A stretch of DNA of 64,000 bases, taken from positions 1 to 64,000 of the forward strand of contig CAYRYO010000003.1 of the NCBI GenBank assembly GCA_964428475.1, given 5' to 3'. Source of the stretch: JARICQ01 sp964428475 (GTDB taxonomy: Bacteria > Bacillota > Clostridia > Tissierellales > Tissierellaceae). The notes below the pieces were generated by a model. It did not search any database. It was not told where the DNA came from and was given only the letters and a program-made list of their open reading frames with translations. The position numbers and the translations under genes are program-made. Shown here piece by piece: positions 50,516-60,700 of this stretch. Numbering within the stretch: position 1 is the first letter of the stretch; every line of letters starts with the position of its first letter.

Positions 50516-51436
50516 TTAATCTTCTTTTTCTATTTCTTTTATATCTAAGTTCATTTGAAATATCAAGTCATTTACATCATTAAACTTCATATCATCCCTT
50601 ATGTATCTTTTGAAACACACTTCTATTGTCTTACCATATATGTTTCCCTTAAAGTTTAAAATATATGTCTCAATTTTCAATGCTTTATTATCATTGTTAA
50701 ATGTAGGGTTATATCCAATATTAGTTGCAGATTTATAAATCATACCATCTACTATAGTAGATGTTTTATATACGCCAATTTTGGGAATTGCATAATTATC
50801 TATTAATTCTATATTTGCTGTTGGGAATCCAAGTTTAGTTCCCCTGTTTTCACCTTTTATCACTTTCCCAAGTATAGAATATGGTCTTTGTAAGTTAGTT
50901 TCGACCTCTTCCATTTTCCCATCTTTAATTAATTGTCTTATATTTGAGCTACTCACAATAATACCTTGATTCTCTACTGGATTTAGAACTTTAAGTTTAT
51001 AGCCAAGTTTATTTGATAATTTAGCTAAATAATCAAAGTCTCCTAGAGCCTTATAACCAAATTTATAATCATATCCTACTACAATTAATTTTGAATTCAT
51101 CTTTTGTAATAATATCTCCTTAACAAATTCATCAGGATTTAACTTCATTAAGTTTTCATCAAAATTAATAACATATGTTAATTCAACACCTAGTTGCTCT
51201 GCAATTTTCATCTTTTGATCCATATTAGTTATACATTTCGGTGAATTACTATTTAATATAGCTTTAGTATGTTGTTTAAATAATAATAGTGATGGTTTTA
51301 AATCCATTTTCTTTGAGTTATAAACCATATCTTTTATTAACTCTTGATGCCCCATGTGAATTCCATCAAAATTTCCAAGAGCTACAGCTGTATTAAATCT
51401 ATCTTCTTTATAATTTGATAAATCGATTATTTCCAT
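50516..51436 (-). CDS. ribF: Bifunctional riboflavin kinase/FAD synthetase
   Basis: A 306-residue protein. The FAD synthetase half has 'VALGNFDGIHMGHQELI' near the start and 'SSSNIRQLI' as the second nucleotidyl-transfer motif. The riboflavin kinase half has 'GTKLGFPTANIEL' and 'YNPTFNNDNKALKIETYIL'. It converts riboflavin to FMN and then FAD. The truB-ribF-rpsO order is standard. Confidence 0.93.
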   Translation of the reverse strand: MEIIDLSNYKEDRFNTAVALGNFDGIHMGHQELIKDMVYNSKKMDLKPSLLLFKQHTKAILNSNSPKCITNMDQKMKIAEQLGVELTYVINFDENLMKLNPDEFVKEILLQKMNSKLIVVGYDYKFGYKALGDFDYLAKLSNKLGYKLKVLNPVENQGIIVSSSNIRQLIKDGKMEEVETNLQRPYSILGKVIKGENRGTKLGFPTANIELIDNYAIPKIGVYKTSTIVDGMIYKSATNIGYNPTFNNDNKALKIETYILNFKGNIYGKTIEVCFKRYIRDDMKFNDVNDLIFQMNLDIKEIEKED

Positions 51437-51445
51437 TAAACCACC

Positions 51446-52336
51446 CTATATTAATAAAACTTTATTCATTTTCATATATAATTCTAAATCAAGCTTTACT
51501 ATTTTTCCTATACCTATAAATAAATTCTTACAGTAAATTTTATATAATTTTTCTTCTTTGAAATCTATATTATTATCAAGTTTGATTTTTACTCCATTTA
51601 TTAACTTATCGTAATATTCATCTTCTATATTAAAGCTATCTAGATGATTTAAAGAACTATCCATAGGAATCATTATATTTTTTATTCCATCTATACTTAA
51701 TCCTTTTATATAATCTAGACTGTAGGAGTTTTCGATACCAAATGAACCGGCTACTATTCTCATAAGATAAGACATATATCCAAATGTTCCTAAATCAAAA
51801 CCTATATCATCACATAAAGATCTAATATATGTTCCCCTTGAACAGCTAACTTTAAATCTTATCTTTTTGTTATCTTTAATGTTTAAAATTTCAATTGAAT
51901 ATATCTTAATTTCTCTACTAGGTCTTTCAATAGTTTTGCCTTCACGCGCTAATTCATATAGTTTCCTACCCTTATGTTTTAATGCAGAATACATAGGAGG
52001 CATTTGTTTAATATCACCAACATAACTCTGGACAGTATTTATTATATCATCTTTTGTAACTGTCATGTTAGAAGTATCTACTATTTTTCCTTCCATATCC
52101 AAAGTATCCGTCCTAGCCCCAAGAGTTAATTCTGCTACATATTCTTTATCAAGATTTAAAAGGTATTCAGATACTCTGGTTGCTTTTCCGATACAAATTG
52201 GAAGCGCTCCTGTAGCCATAGGATCTAGAGTTCCGGTATGTCCAATTCTTTTTATTCCAGTCTTTTTTCTTAATATACTCACTACATCATGTGAAGTCAT
52301 ATTTTTAGGTTTGAAAATATTTAGTATCCCATTCAT
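51446..52336 (-). CDS. truB: tRNA pseudouridine(55) synthase
   Basis: The 296-residue enzyme has 'GILNIFKPKNMTSHDVV', the catalytic Asp in 'GHTGTLDPMATGALPI', and 'GTYIRSLCDDIG'. It makes pseudouridine 55 in the T-loop of tRNAs. It ends nine bases before ribF. Confidence 0.94.
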   Translation of the reverse strand: MNGILNIFKPKNMTSHDVVSILRKKTGIKRIGHTGTLDPMATGALPICIGKATRVSEYLLNLDKEYVAELTLGARTDTLDMEGKIVDTSNMTVTKDDIINTVQSYVGDIKQMPPMYSALKHKGRKLYELAREGKTIERPSREIKIYSIEILNIKDNKKIRFKVSCSRGTYIRSLCDDIGFDLGTFGYMSYLMRIVAGSFGIENSYSLDYIKGLSIDGIKNIMIPMDSSLNHLDSFNIEDEYYDKLINGVKIKLDNNIDFKEEKLYKIYCKNLFIGIGKIVKLDLELYMKMNKVLLI

Positions 52337-52344
52337 TATATCAC

Positions 52345-53313
52345 CTATATTATCTTTTCTAATTCATTTATTAACTGTTTTTTTGCTTCTTCGATATTAG
52401 ATTTTATGGTACATCCAGAAGCTTTTTTATGGCCGCCACCACTAAATAAGCTGCAAATTTGGGAAACATCTATATATTTCTTACTTCGCATACTTACCTT
52501 TATTTCATTTTCTTCGAATTCTTTTAACATTATAGCTACTTCTACATTGGCAATATCTCGTATAAAAGAAACTATACCTTCCGAATCTTCCATACTTGCA
52601 CCAATAGACCTTAAGTTATCTCTAGTAATCTGAACAATAGCTACCTTATCGTCAAAATATGTTTCTAAAGTTTCTAGAGTCTTAATAAATAATTTTGTTT
52701 TAATTAGGCTTTGATTTTGCCAGATATTTATATTAATCTCTTGTTTATCTATTCCAATTCTTAAAAGCTCTGCAGCAATCAAATGAGTTTCTTCATTTGC
52801 ATTCTCATACATAAAGCTACCAGTATCTGTAGAAATACCCGTATACAAACAAGTAGCAATATCTTTGTCTATATCAACACATAGCTTTTTAATTAATCTA
52901 AATACTATTTCACAAGTAGCCGCTGCTTCAGTATCTACAATATTGATATCACCATAATTTGTATTACTAATATGATGATCTATATTAATTATAGTTTTAG
53001 CTTTAGTTAAAAGTTTTCTATTGTCTCCTAGCCTTTCTTCATCACTACAATCAAGGGTTATCAAAAGATCTATATCATTATCATCATAATCTTTTATAAG
53101 ATCCACACCTGGAAGAAAAAGGAAATCCGTAGGTATATTATCTGTTTTAAGGAAAAATACATTGTTATTTATATTTTTCAAAGCCAAACCCAAGCCTAAC
53201 AGAGATCCTATGTTATCTCCATCAGGTTGTATATGGGAAGCTATATATATAGATTTAGCATTATTTATGCACTTTATCACATCATTAAGGTTAGAATTCA
53301 TATCACTGCTCAT
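52345..53313 (-). CDS. nrnA: DHH/DHHA1 phosphoesterase NrnA (oligoribonuclease and pAp phosphatase)
   Basis: A protein of about 322 residues with 'SHIQPDGDNIGS' (DHH block 1), 'LDCSDEERLGD', the DHH motif in 'NIDHHISNTNYG', and the DHHA1 'FSGGGHKKASGCTI' at the C-terminus. It degrades nanoRNA and dephosphorylates pAp. The start is uncertain. ATG at 53313 is eight bases after AAGGA, while ATG at 53301 directly follows the rbfA stop (TGATATG). It overlaps rbfA slightly in the first case. Confidence 0.9.
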   Translation of the reverse strand: MSSDMNSNLNDVIKCINNAKSIYIASHIQPDGDNIGSLLGLGLALKNINNNVFFLKTDNIPTDFLFLPGVDLIKDYDDNDIDLLITLDCSDEERLGDNRKLLTKAKTIINIDHHISNTNYGDINIVDTEAAATCEIVFRLIKKLCVDIDKDIATCLYTGISTDTGSFMYENANEETHLIAAELLRIGIDKQEININIWQNQSLIKTKLFIKTLETLETYFDDKVAIVQITRDNLRSIGASMEDSEGIVSFIRDIANVEVAIMLKEFEENEIKVSMRSKKYIDVSQICSLFSGGGHKKASGCTIKSNIEEAKKQLINELEKII

Positions 53314-53680
53314 CCTTTTTTTCCTTGTCTTCATCTTTTTTATTTAAGCTATCTATTAATTTAGACATATATATTCCTTGCTCAATAGATTCATCTAAAT
53401 AAAATATAGGTTCAGGTGCATGTCTAAGATCTATACTTGAGCTTATCTCTTTTCTTATATATCCCTTAGCATTATTTAATCCTTCAATGGTTTCATTCTT
53501 TTCATTTTCATTACCCAAAACAGATACATATATTTTTGCATAACTAAGATCTCTAGTTACTTCAACTCTAGTTATTGAAGTCATTTCTTTTATCCTTGGA
53601 TCTTTTAATCCGTTATAAATTAATTGAGATACTACCTTTTTAACTTCTTCTGATATCCTATTTATTCTCTTATTATTCAT
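53303..53680 (-). CDS. rbfA: Ribosome-binding factor A
   Basis: The 125-residue protein has the RbfA KH-like fold ('INRISEEVKKVVSQLI', 'DPRIKEMTSITRVEVTRDLS', 'RHAPEPIFYLDESIEQG'). It helps mature the 16S 5' end. The C-terminal Lys/Glu tail is normal. It follows infB directly. Confidence 0.93.
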   Translation of the reverse strand: MNNKRINRISEEVKKVVSQLIYNGLKDPRIKEMTSITRVEVTRDLSYAKIYVSVLGNENEKNETIEGLNNAKGYIRKEISSSIDLRHAPEPIFYLDESIEQGIYMSKLIDSLNKKDEDKEKKDEQ

Positions 53681-53690
53681 GATATCACCT

Positions 53691-55703
53691 CTATCTTTCT
53701 ACTTCTTTTAAAATATAAGCCTCTATTGCATCTTGTTCTTTTAAATCATTATAACCATCTAAACCTAATCCCGCTTCATAACCTGATGCCACTTCTTTTG
53801 CATCATCTTTAAATCTCTTAAGTGATGAAATCCCACCTTCAAATATTACTATATCATCTCTAAGAAGTCTTACTTTTGAGTTCCTAGTTATTTTTCCATT
53901 CAATACATATATACCTGCAATGCTATTCCCAGTTGGAAGTCTAAATGTTGCCCTAATTTCAGCTCTTCCTATTATTTCCTCTACTATCTTAGGTGCATGC
54001 ATTCCCTTTATAGCAGATTGTATATCTTCTATTGCTTCATAAATAATCCTATATGTTCTAATATCAACTTTTTCTCGCTTAGCTACTTCAACAGCATTTA
54101 GATTTGGTCTAACATTAAAACCTACAACAATTGCATTAGAAGCAGATGCAAGCATTATATCAGATTCACTTATTCCGCCTACACCTTGATGAATAACATT
54201 TACTTTTACTTCATCTGTATCTAATTTTAGTAGTGATTGTTTTAGAGCTTCTATTGATCCTCTAACATCACCTTTCATTATAATGTTTAAATCCTTTAAT
54301 TCTCCAAGCTTTATTCTTTCAAATAGATCGTCTAAAGAGACCTTTTGATCACCTTTCATTTCTCTTGATCTAACTGCATTCTTGTTTTTATCAGCTACTG
54401 TTCTTGCTTGTTTTTCATCTTTCACAGCATATATTAGATCTCCAGCATTTGGAACTTCGGATAATCCAAGAATAACTACTGGAACAGACGGTCCTGCCTT
54501 TATTGTTTTCTTGCCTTTATCATCAAACATAGCTCTAATTCTACCAGAAGCAGTACCTGAAACAACCATATCTCCAACCTTTAAAGTTCCTTTTTTAACT
54601 AATAAAGTAGCCATAGGTCCCTTTCCCTTATCTAGTTGAGCTTCTACTACAATGCCTACTGCCGGTCTATTTGGATTCGCTTTCAATTCCTGTATTTCTG
54701 CAACCAGAAGTACCATTTCTAAAAGCTCATCTATACCTATATGTTCTTTTGCGGATACTGGAACAGTGATAACATCTCCACCCCAATCTTCAGGCATTAG
54801 ACCATTTTCTAATAAATCTTGTTTTATTCTATCAATATCCGAATCAGGTTTATCAATTTTATTTATAGCAACTATTATAGGAACCTCTGCAGCCTTAGCA
54901 TGACTAATTGCCTCTATAGTTTGAGGCATTACTCCATCATCTGCTGCAACTACTAATATGGCAATATCTGTAAGTTGTGCTCCTCTAGCTCTCATAGATG
55001 TAAAAGCTTCGTGACCTGGTGTATCTAAAAAAGATATATCTTTATCGTTAATATTAACAGAATATGCTCCTATATGCTGAGTTATCCCTCCTGCTTCAGA
55101 GGATGTTACTCTAGTTTTTTTAATTGCATCTAATAGAGAAGTCTTTCCGTGATCTACGTGACCCATTACAGTTACAATTGGTGCTCTTGGCTTTAGGTCT
55201 TCAGGAACATCTTCAAAATCTATATCCTGAATTTCTTCAATCGCTTCAATTTCTTCTTGTGTTTCTGTTTCTATATCTAACTCTTTTACTTCAATTTCAA
55301 CTCCAAATTCTTCTCCTATTACAATAGCAATATCTGACTCTATTTCTTGATTTTGATTTACCATAACTCCTAGTCCGATAAGTTTCGTAATAACTTTTGA
55401 AGGACTTACTCCTATTTCATCTGCTAATTCTTTTACAATTATTGTATTTCCAATTTCTATAACTTCCTCATTCCTTTCTTCTATAGGTTTAGTTTCTTCT
55501 TTAGATTTTGCTTCTTCTTTGATTTTATCCTTTTTATCTTCATCTTTATTGCTTAAAAGTGAAGTTATCAACTTTGCATCCTCATTTTCTAAAGTACTCA
55601 TATGACTACTTACATCTAAACCTAATTCTTTGATTTTTTCAATTAATTGTTTACTACTTATTTCAAGATCTTTTGCCAACTCATATACTCTAATTTTTTT
55701 CAT
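53691..55703 (-). CDS. infB: Translation initiation factor IF-2
   Basis: A 670-residue IF-2. It has two N-terminal IF2N helices sets ('VYELAKDLEISSKQLIEKIK' and 'VKELADEIGVSPSKVI'), a short acidic linker, the GTPase with G1 'GHVDHGKTSLLD', G3 'DTPGHEAF' and G4 'NKID', and domains II to IV ending in the fMet-tRNA binding C2 domain. It places initiator tRNA on the 30S subunit. The N-terminal region is compact, giving a shorter protein than in E. coli. Confidence 0.95.
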   Translation of the reverse strand: MKKIRVYELAKDLEISSKQLIEKIKELGLDVSSHMSTLENEDAKLITSLLSNKDEDKKDKIKEEAKSKEETKPIEERNEEVIEIGNTIIVKELADEIGVSPSKVITKLIGLGVMVNQNQEIESDIAIVIGEEFGVEIEVKELDIETETQEEIEAIEEIQDIDFEDVPEDLKPRAPIVTVMGHVDHGKTSLLDAIKKTRVTSSEAGGITQHIGAYSVNINDKDISFLDTPGHEAFTSMRARGAQLTDIAILVVAADDGVMPQTIEAISHAKAAEVPIIVAINKIDKPDSDIDRIKQDLLENGLMPEDWGGDVITVPVSAKEHIGIDELLEMVLLVAEIQELKANPNRPAVGIVVEAQLDKGKGPMATLLVKKGTLKVGDMVVSGTASGRIRAMFDDKGKKTIKAGPSVPVVILGLSEVPNAGDLIYAVKDEKQARTVADKNKNAVRSREMKGDQKVSLDDLFERIKLGELKDLNIIMKGDVRGSIEALKQSLLKLDTDEVKVNVIHQGVGGISESDIMLASASNAIVVGFNVRPNLNAVEVAKREKVDIRTYRIIYEAIEDIQSAIKGMHAPKIVEEIIGRAEIRATFRLPTGNSIAGIYVLNGKITRNSKVRLLRDDIVIFEGGISSLKRFKDDAKEVASGYEAGLGLDGYNDLKEQDAIEAYILKEVER

Positions 55704-55751
55704 ATATATACCCCCTATTATGAGTACAGATAATATCTTCTACTTTACAAT

Positions 55752-56012
55752 TTAATTTATTAGTTTTCTCAGCTCCATATATATATTTTTTGATACTTCT
55801 ACTCCTAAAGCTCTAGATATCTTTTTTGTTTTTTCAGCTTCATCTAAGCATTCTAGATTTAAGCATAAATAAGCACCTCTTCCATTTGCCTTTCCTGTTA
55901 AATCTATTTCAACTTCTTTATTGTCTTTTTTTACAAGTCTTACTAAATCTTTTTTAGCCTTTCTTTCGTTGCAAGATATACACTTTCTTAAAGGAATCTT
56001 TTTATTTTTCAT
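55752..56012 (-). CDS. rnpM: YlxR/RnpM family RNA-binding protein
   Basis: The 86-residue protein has the YlxR signature 'RKCISCNERKAKKDLVRLV' and 'GRGAYLCLNLEC'. Bacillus YlxR (RnpM) binds the RNase P RNA and tunes its activity. It lies between nusA and infB as usual. The L7Ae-like ylxQ that normally comes between rnpM and infB is absent; only 48 bases separate them. Confidence 0.9.
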   Translation of the reverse strand: MKNKKIPLRKCISCNERKAKKDLVRLVKKDNKEVEIDLTGKANGRGAYLCLNLECLDEAEKTKKISRALGVEVSKNIYMELRKLIN

Positions 56013-56042
56013 ATAATCACCTATGATTTTTCTTTTTTAAAT

Positions 56043-57176
56043 TTATTCTTTATTTGTTTCATTATCTTCGATAGCTATTGTTTCATCTATTAAATTTTCT
56101 GTAATTTTTTCTTCCTCAATGTTTTCATCTTTTTGTTTTTGATCTTTATATTGAGTTTCAGATTTTATATCTATTTTCCAATTAGTTAACTTTGCTGCTA
56201 ACCTTGCATTTTGTCCTTCTTTTCCAATTGCAAGAGAAAGTTGATAATCTGGAACAACTACAACTGCGGATTTTTCTTTTTCACTCACAATTACATCTAC
56301 TACCTTTGAAGGGCTTAAACTATTAGCAATAAATATATTTATGTCATTACTCCATATTACTATATCTATTTTTTCCCCTCTTAATTCATCTACTATTATC
56401 TTCACTCTACTGCCCTTAAATCCTACACAAGAACCCAATGCATCTACATTTGGGTCTTTTGAATAAACTGCTATTTTAGATCTAGATCCAGCCTCTCTTG
56501 ATATTGAAAATATTTCTACTACTCCTGTGTTTATTTCAGGAACTTCTAATTCAAATAAACGTTTAACAAGATTAGGATGTGATCTAGAAAGAATTATCTG
56601 TGGCCCTTTGGGTGTTTTCTTTACTTCTGATATAAGAAGCTTTATCCTGTCTCCTTGATTATATTCTTCCCCTGGGATTTGTTCTGTAGGAGGAAGTACA
56701 CCCTCAGTTTTACCTAAATCTATATATACATTATTTCTATTTGTTCTTTGAACTAAGCCTGTTATAATTTCATTTTCTCTATTGATAAAATCATCAAATA
56801 TAACATCTCTTTCAGCATCTCTTATTCTTTGTATAACTACTTGCTTTGCTGTTTGTGCAGCTATCCTACCAAAATCCTTTGGTGTAATCTCTACTTTTAC
56901 AATGTCACCAGCTTGATAGTTACTATTTATTTCTTTCGCTTCATCTAGACTTATCTCTAGGTATTCATTTTCTACATCCTCAATTACTTCTTTAATTGCC
57001 TTTACTTTCACCTTACCAGTTTCTTTATCTATCTCTACTTCAACATTTTGAGAGGCACCAAAGTTTTTCTTATAACTAGAGATAAGTGCTGATTCTAGTG
57101 CTTCAAAAATAATGTCTTTAGTGATACCCTTGTCTTTTTCTATTTCATTAAGAGCATCAATAAAATCTCCATTCAT
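56043..57176 (-). CDS. nusA: Transcription termination/antitermination protein NusA
   Basis: The 377-residue NusA has the RNA polymerase-binding N-terminal domain (about 1-125), an S1 domain ('GLVQRTNRNNVYIDLG'), and two KH domains ('GSCVGFKGSRVKIIVDELRG' and 'LAIGKEGQNARLAAKLTNW'). It modulates pausing and hairpin termination. A short acidic tail replaces the E. coli C-terminal repeats, as in other Firmicutes. Confidence 0.95.
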   Translation of the reverse strand: MNGDFIDALNEIEKDKGITKDIIFEALESALISSYKKNFGASQNVEVEIDKETGKVKVKAIKEVIEDVENEYLEISLDEAKEINSNYQAGDIVKVEITPKDFGRIAAQTAKQVVIQRIRDAERDVIFDDFINRENEIITGLVQRTNRNNVYIDLGKTEGVLPPTEQIPGEEYNQGDRIKLLISEVKKTPKGPQIILSRSHPNLVKRLFELEVPEINTGVVEIFSISREAGSRSKIAVYSKDPNVDALGSCVGFKGSRVKIIVDELRGEKIDIVIWSNDINIFIANSLSPSKVVDVIVSEKEKSAVVVVPDYQLSLAIGKEGQNARLAAKLTNWKIDIKSETQYKDQKQKDENIEEEKITENLIDETIAIEDNETNKE

Positions 57177-57188
57177 TATTCAACCTCC

Positions 57189-57653
57189 TTAAAATTTAAC
57201 TGCTAATCTTATTAAAGCTATTTTATCCCTAGGTATATCTACTATCACATCATCTTCATATTGAATTCTTAATATATTTTCATCGAATTCTACTAGACAA
57301 CCATGTACGAGTTTATTCCCATCTAAAGGTTCATATAACTTGATTTCTATATCTTTATTTTTATTCCTGTTGAGATCTTTATCATTTTTAAGTGGTCTGT
57401 CCAAACCTGGAGAGGATACTTCCAAATAATATGCTTCTTTGATAGGGTCTGTTTTATCTAATTCACAACTTATTGCTTTGCTCATAATCTGACAATCATC
57501 TAAGGTTATTCCTTTTGGTTTATCTAGGAAAATCCTAAGAATTTTACTAGGTCCCTCTTTTTTAAATTCAATATCTACCAGTTCATATTCTAAATCTTCT
57601 ATTATAGATTCTATGATTTTTTCCACATAAACTATTATTGATTTTTTGTTCAA
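57189..57653 (-). CDS. rimP: Ribosome maturation factor RimP
   Basis: A 154-residue RimP ('GPSKILRIFLDKPKGITLDDC', 'YYLEVSSPGLDRPL'), needed for 30S assembly. I chose TTG at 57653, seven bases after GGAGGTG; a frame starting at 57683 includes that ribosome site. It opens the rimP-nusA-rnpM-infB-rbfA-nrnA-truB-ribF operon. Confidence 0.92.
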   Translation of the reverse strand: MNKKSIIVYVEKIIESIIEDLEYELVDIEFKKEGPSKILRIFLDKPKGITLDDCQIMSKAISCELDKTDPIKEAYYLEVSSPGLDRPLKNDKDLNRNKNKDIEIKLYEPLDGNKLVHGCLVEFDENILRIQYEDDVIVDIPRDKIALIRLAVKF

Positions 57654-57724
57654 TCTAATCACCTCCAGATAGATAGTCATCATTGTAAGAAAAGATCCTA
57701 CTTTTATGTTAATTATAAAAAATC

Positions 57725-57746
57725 AAGAGTGGGTTAACCCACTCTT
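57725..57746 (-). terminator. Rho-independent terminator of polC
   Basis: A perfect 11+11-bp palindrome with core GAGTGGG / CCCACTC is followed on the - strand by TTGATTTTTT. It lies 54 bases behind the polC stop. Confidence 0.85.
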
Positions 57747-57799
57747 TGCAAGAAAATTTAATATTTGCTTATTTAATTATATCATAAATCATAAAAAAA

Positions 57800-60700
57800 T
57801 CAAATATTAAAAAGGCTAACTTGATTACTAGCAGGTAATCCTTTTAAACAGTTATAGTCTTTTAAAGCTGATAGGACTGTTTTATTTACTGCAGTTCTTG
57901 AAACTAGATCTTCAATAGATATAAATCTAGATATTTCTCTTTCTCGTACTATCTTTCTAGCAACATTTTCACCTAATCCATCTACGCTCTTAAGTGGTGG
58001 TAATATTCCATCTTCGGTAATAATAAACTTATCACTATCAGATAAATATAGATCTATATTTACAAATGAAAATTCTCTACAATACATCTCTAGTGCTACC
58101 TCTAATACTGTAAGTTGGTTTTTTTCCTTTGTAGTAATATCATTAGATATATTTTCTAATTCTTTAATTCTATTCTCAACATGTTCTTTTCCCTTAAGTA
58201 TTAACGATGAATCAAAATCATTTGCTTTAATTGTAAAATAAGTAGCGTAAAATGCTTCTGGATAATAAACTTTAAAATATGCTATTCTAAAAGACATCAT
58301 TACATAAGCAGCAGCATGGGCTTTTGGAAACATATACTTTATCTTTTTACAAGAATCGATATACCATTCCGGTATATTTAAATTTCTCATCATAGATTCA
58401 TCTTCATCAGTAAGCCCTTTACCCTTACGCACTTTCTCCATTATTTTAAATGATTTCTTTTTATCTCCACCTGCATTTATTAATGTAAGCATAATATCTT
58501 CTCTAGTTGAAATAACCTCTCTAAGAGGTGCAATACCATCTCTTACTAAGTTTTGTGCGTTATTAATCCATACATCGGTACCATGCGAAAGACCACTTAT
58601 CCTAACTAACTCTGAAAACGTACTTGGCTTGGTATCTATAAGCATCTGTCTTACAAACTTCGTTCCAAATTCTGGAATTCCTAGAGTTCCAACCTCACAA
58701 TTTATATCTTTTTTAGTAATACCAAGTGGTTCAGTGCTAGTAAATAATTTCATAGTGTTTTTTTCATCTAAGGGGATTTCTGTAGCAGTTATACCAGTTA
58801 TATCTTCTAACATTTTTATAATTGTAGGTACATCATGTCCAAGTATATCTAACTTTAATATTCTACCACTTATAGCATTATAATCAAAATGAGTTGTAAT
58901 AACACCTGATTTCTTGTCATTTGCTGGATATTGAATAGGTGTAAAGTCCAAAATGTCCTTGTGTTTTGGTACTATCATTACCCCTCCTGGATGTTGACCA
59001 GATGTTCTTTTAACTCCTGTACACCCACTAATAAGTCTGTTTAATTCTGCTGGACCAATACTCATATCTTTTTGCTCAAAATATTTTTTTACAAATCCGT
59101 ATGCAGTTTTATCTGCAATAGTTCCTATAGTACCAGCTCTAAAAACATAACCTTCACCAAATAATTCTTCAATGTATTTATGTGCTACCGATTGATATTC
59201 ACCTGCAAAATTAAGGTCTATATCTGGTTCTTTATCCCCCTCAAATCCTAAAAATACTTCAAAAGGAATATCATGGCCATCTTTTATAAAATTCGCACCA
59301 CATTTTGGACAAACTTCATCCTCTAAGTCTGCACCTGATGCAATAGATCCGTCTGTAAAAAACTCACTATATTTACAAACGGGACAAACGTAATGAGGAG
59401 CAAGCGGGTTTATTTCAGTTATTCCACTCATAGTAGCTACAAATGATGATCCAACAGATCCTCTTGATCCAACTAAATACCCATCTTCTAATGATTTCCA
59501 AACTAATTTTTGAGCAATTATATACATAACTGCATATCCATTTTTAATTATTGAATCTAATTCTCTATTAAGCCTCTTTTCAACTATTTCTGGAAGAGGA
59601 TTATCATATATTTCAACTGCCTTTTTATATGTTATCGACTTTAATTCTTTTTCAGCACCTTCTATAACAGGTGGGAATGTTCCTTCTGGTATCGGCAATA
59701 TATCTTCTATCATATTATTTATTAAGTTGGTATTTTTTATTACAACTTCTTTTGCAATATCTTCTCCTAGATATGAAAATTCATCTAACATTTCTCTAGT
59801 AGTTTTAAAATATAGAGGTGGTTGTGAATCTGCATCAGAAAATTTCTGTCCCGTCATTAATATTCTTCTATATACTTCATCCTCAGGATCCAAAAAATGA
59901 ACATCTCCTGTTGCTACTACAGGTTTTTTATTTTCTAATCCTAGTTTGCAAATCCTTTTATTTATATCTTTTAATTGTTCTTCATCTTTTACAATTCCAT
60001 TATTTATTAAAAATCTGTTGTTCTCAATAGCTTGTATTTCTAAATAATCATAAAATTTTACTATATCCTTTATTTCATCACTACTTGCATTTCTTATTAT
60101 TGATTTATATAATTCTCCCGCCTCACATGCAGATCCTATTATAAGGCCCTCTCTATTGTTTTGTATAAGAGACTTAGGTATTCTAGGTCTTCTATGAAAA
60201 TAATTTATATGTGATTCTGAGACCAATTTATATAAGTTTTTTAACCCTATTAAGTTTTTAGCAAGTATAATTATGTGATATGATACATCCTTTGAAACGT
60301 TTTTCTTTACATTTAAATTATTAATTTGATCAAATTTGTTTATATCCTTATCATTTAATAATTCCATTACCTTCAGAAATATATCAGCAGTTGCAGATGC
60401 ATCATCAACTGCTCTATGATGGTTTTCAAGTTTTATTCCTAAATGCTTTGCTACTATGTTTAATTTATGGCTTTTTAAATCTGGAAATACCGATCTAGAG
60501 AGCTCAAGTGTATCTAATACTGGATTAGATAAATCTAATCCTTTTTTCTTCATGTTCTCTCTAATAAATCCAACATCAAAACTAGCATTATGCGCTACTA
60601 ATACATCTTCACCTATAAATTCCTTAAACTCCAATATAACATTTTCTATTGTAGGCTTTTCTTTTACCATCATGTCATTTATTCCAGTTAGCTTAGTTAT

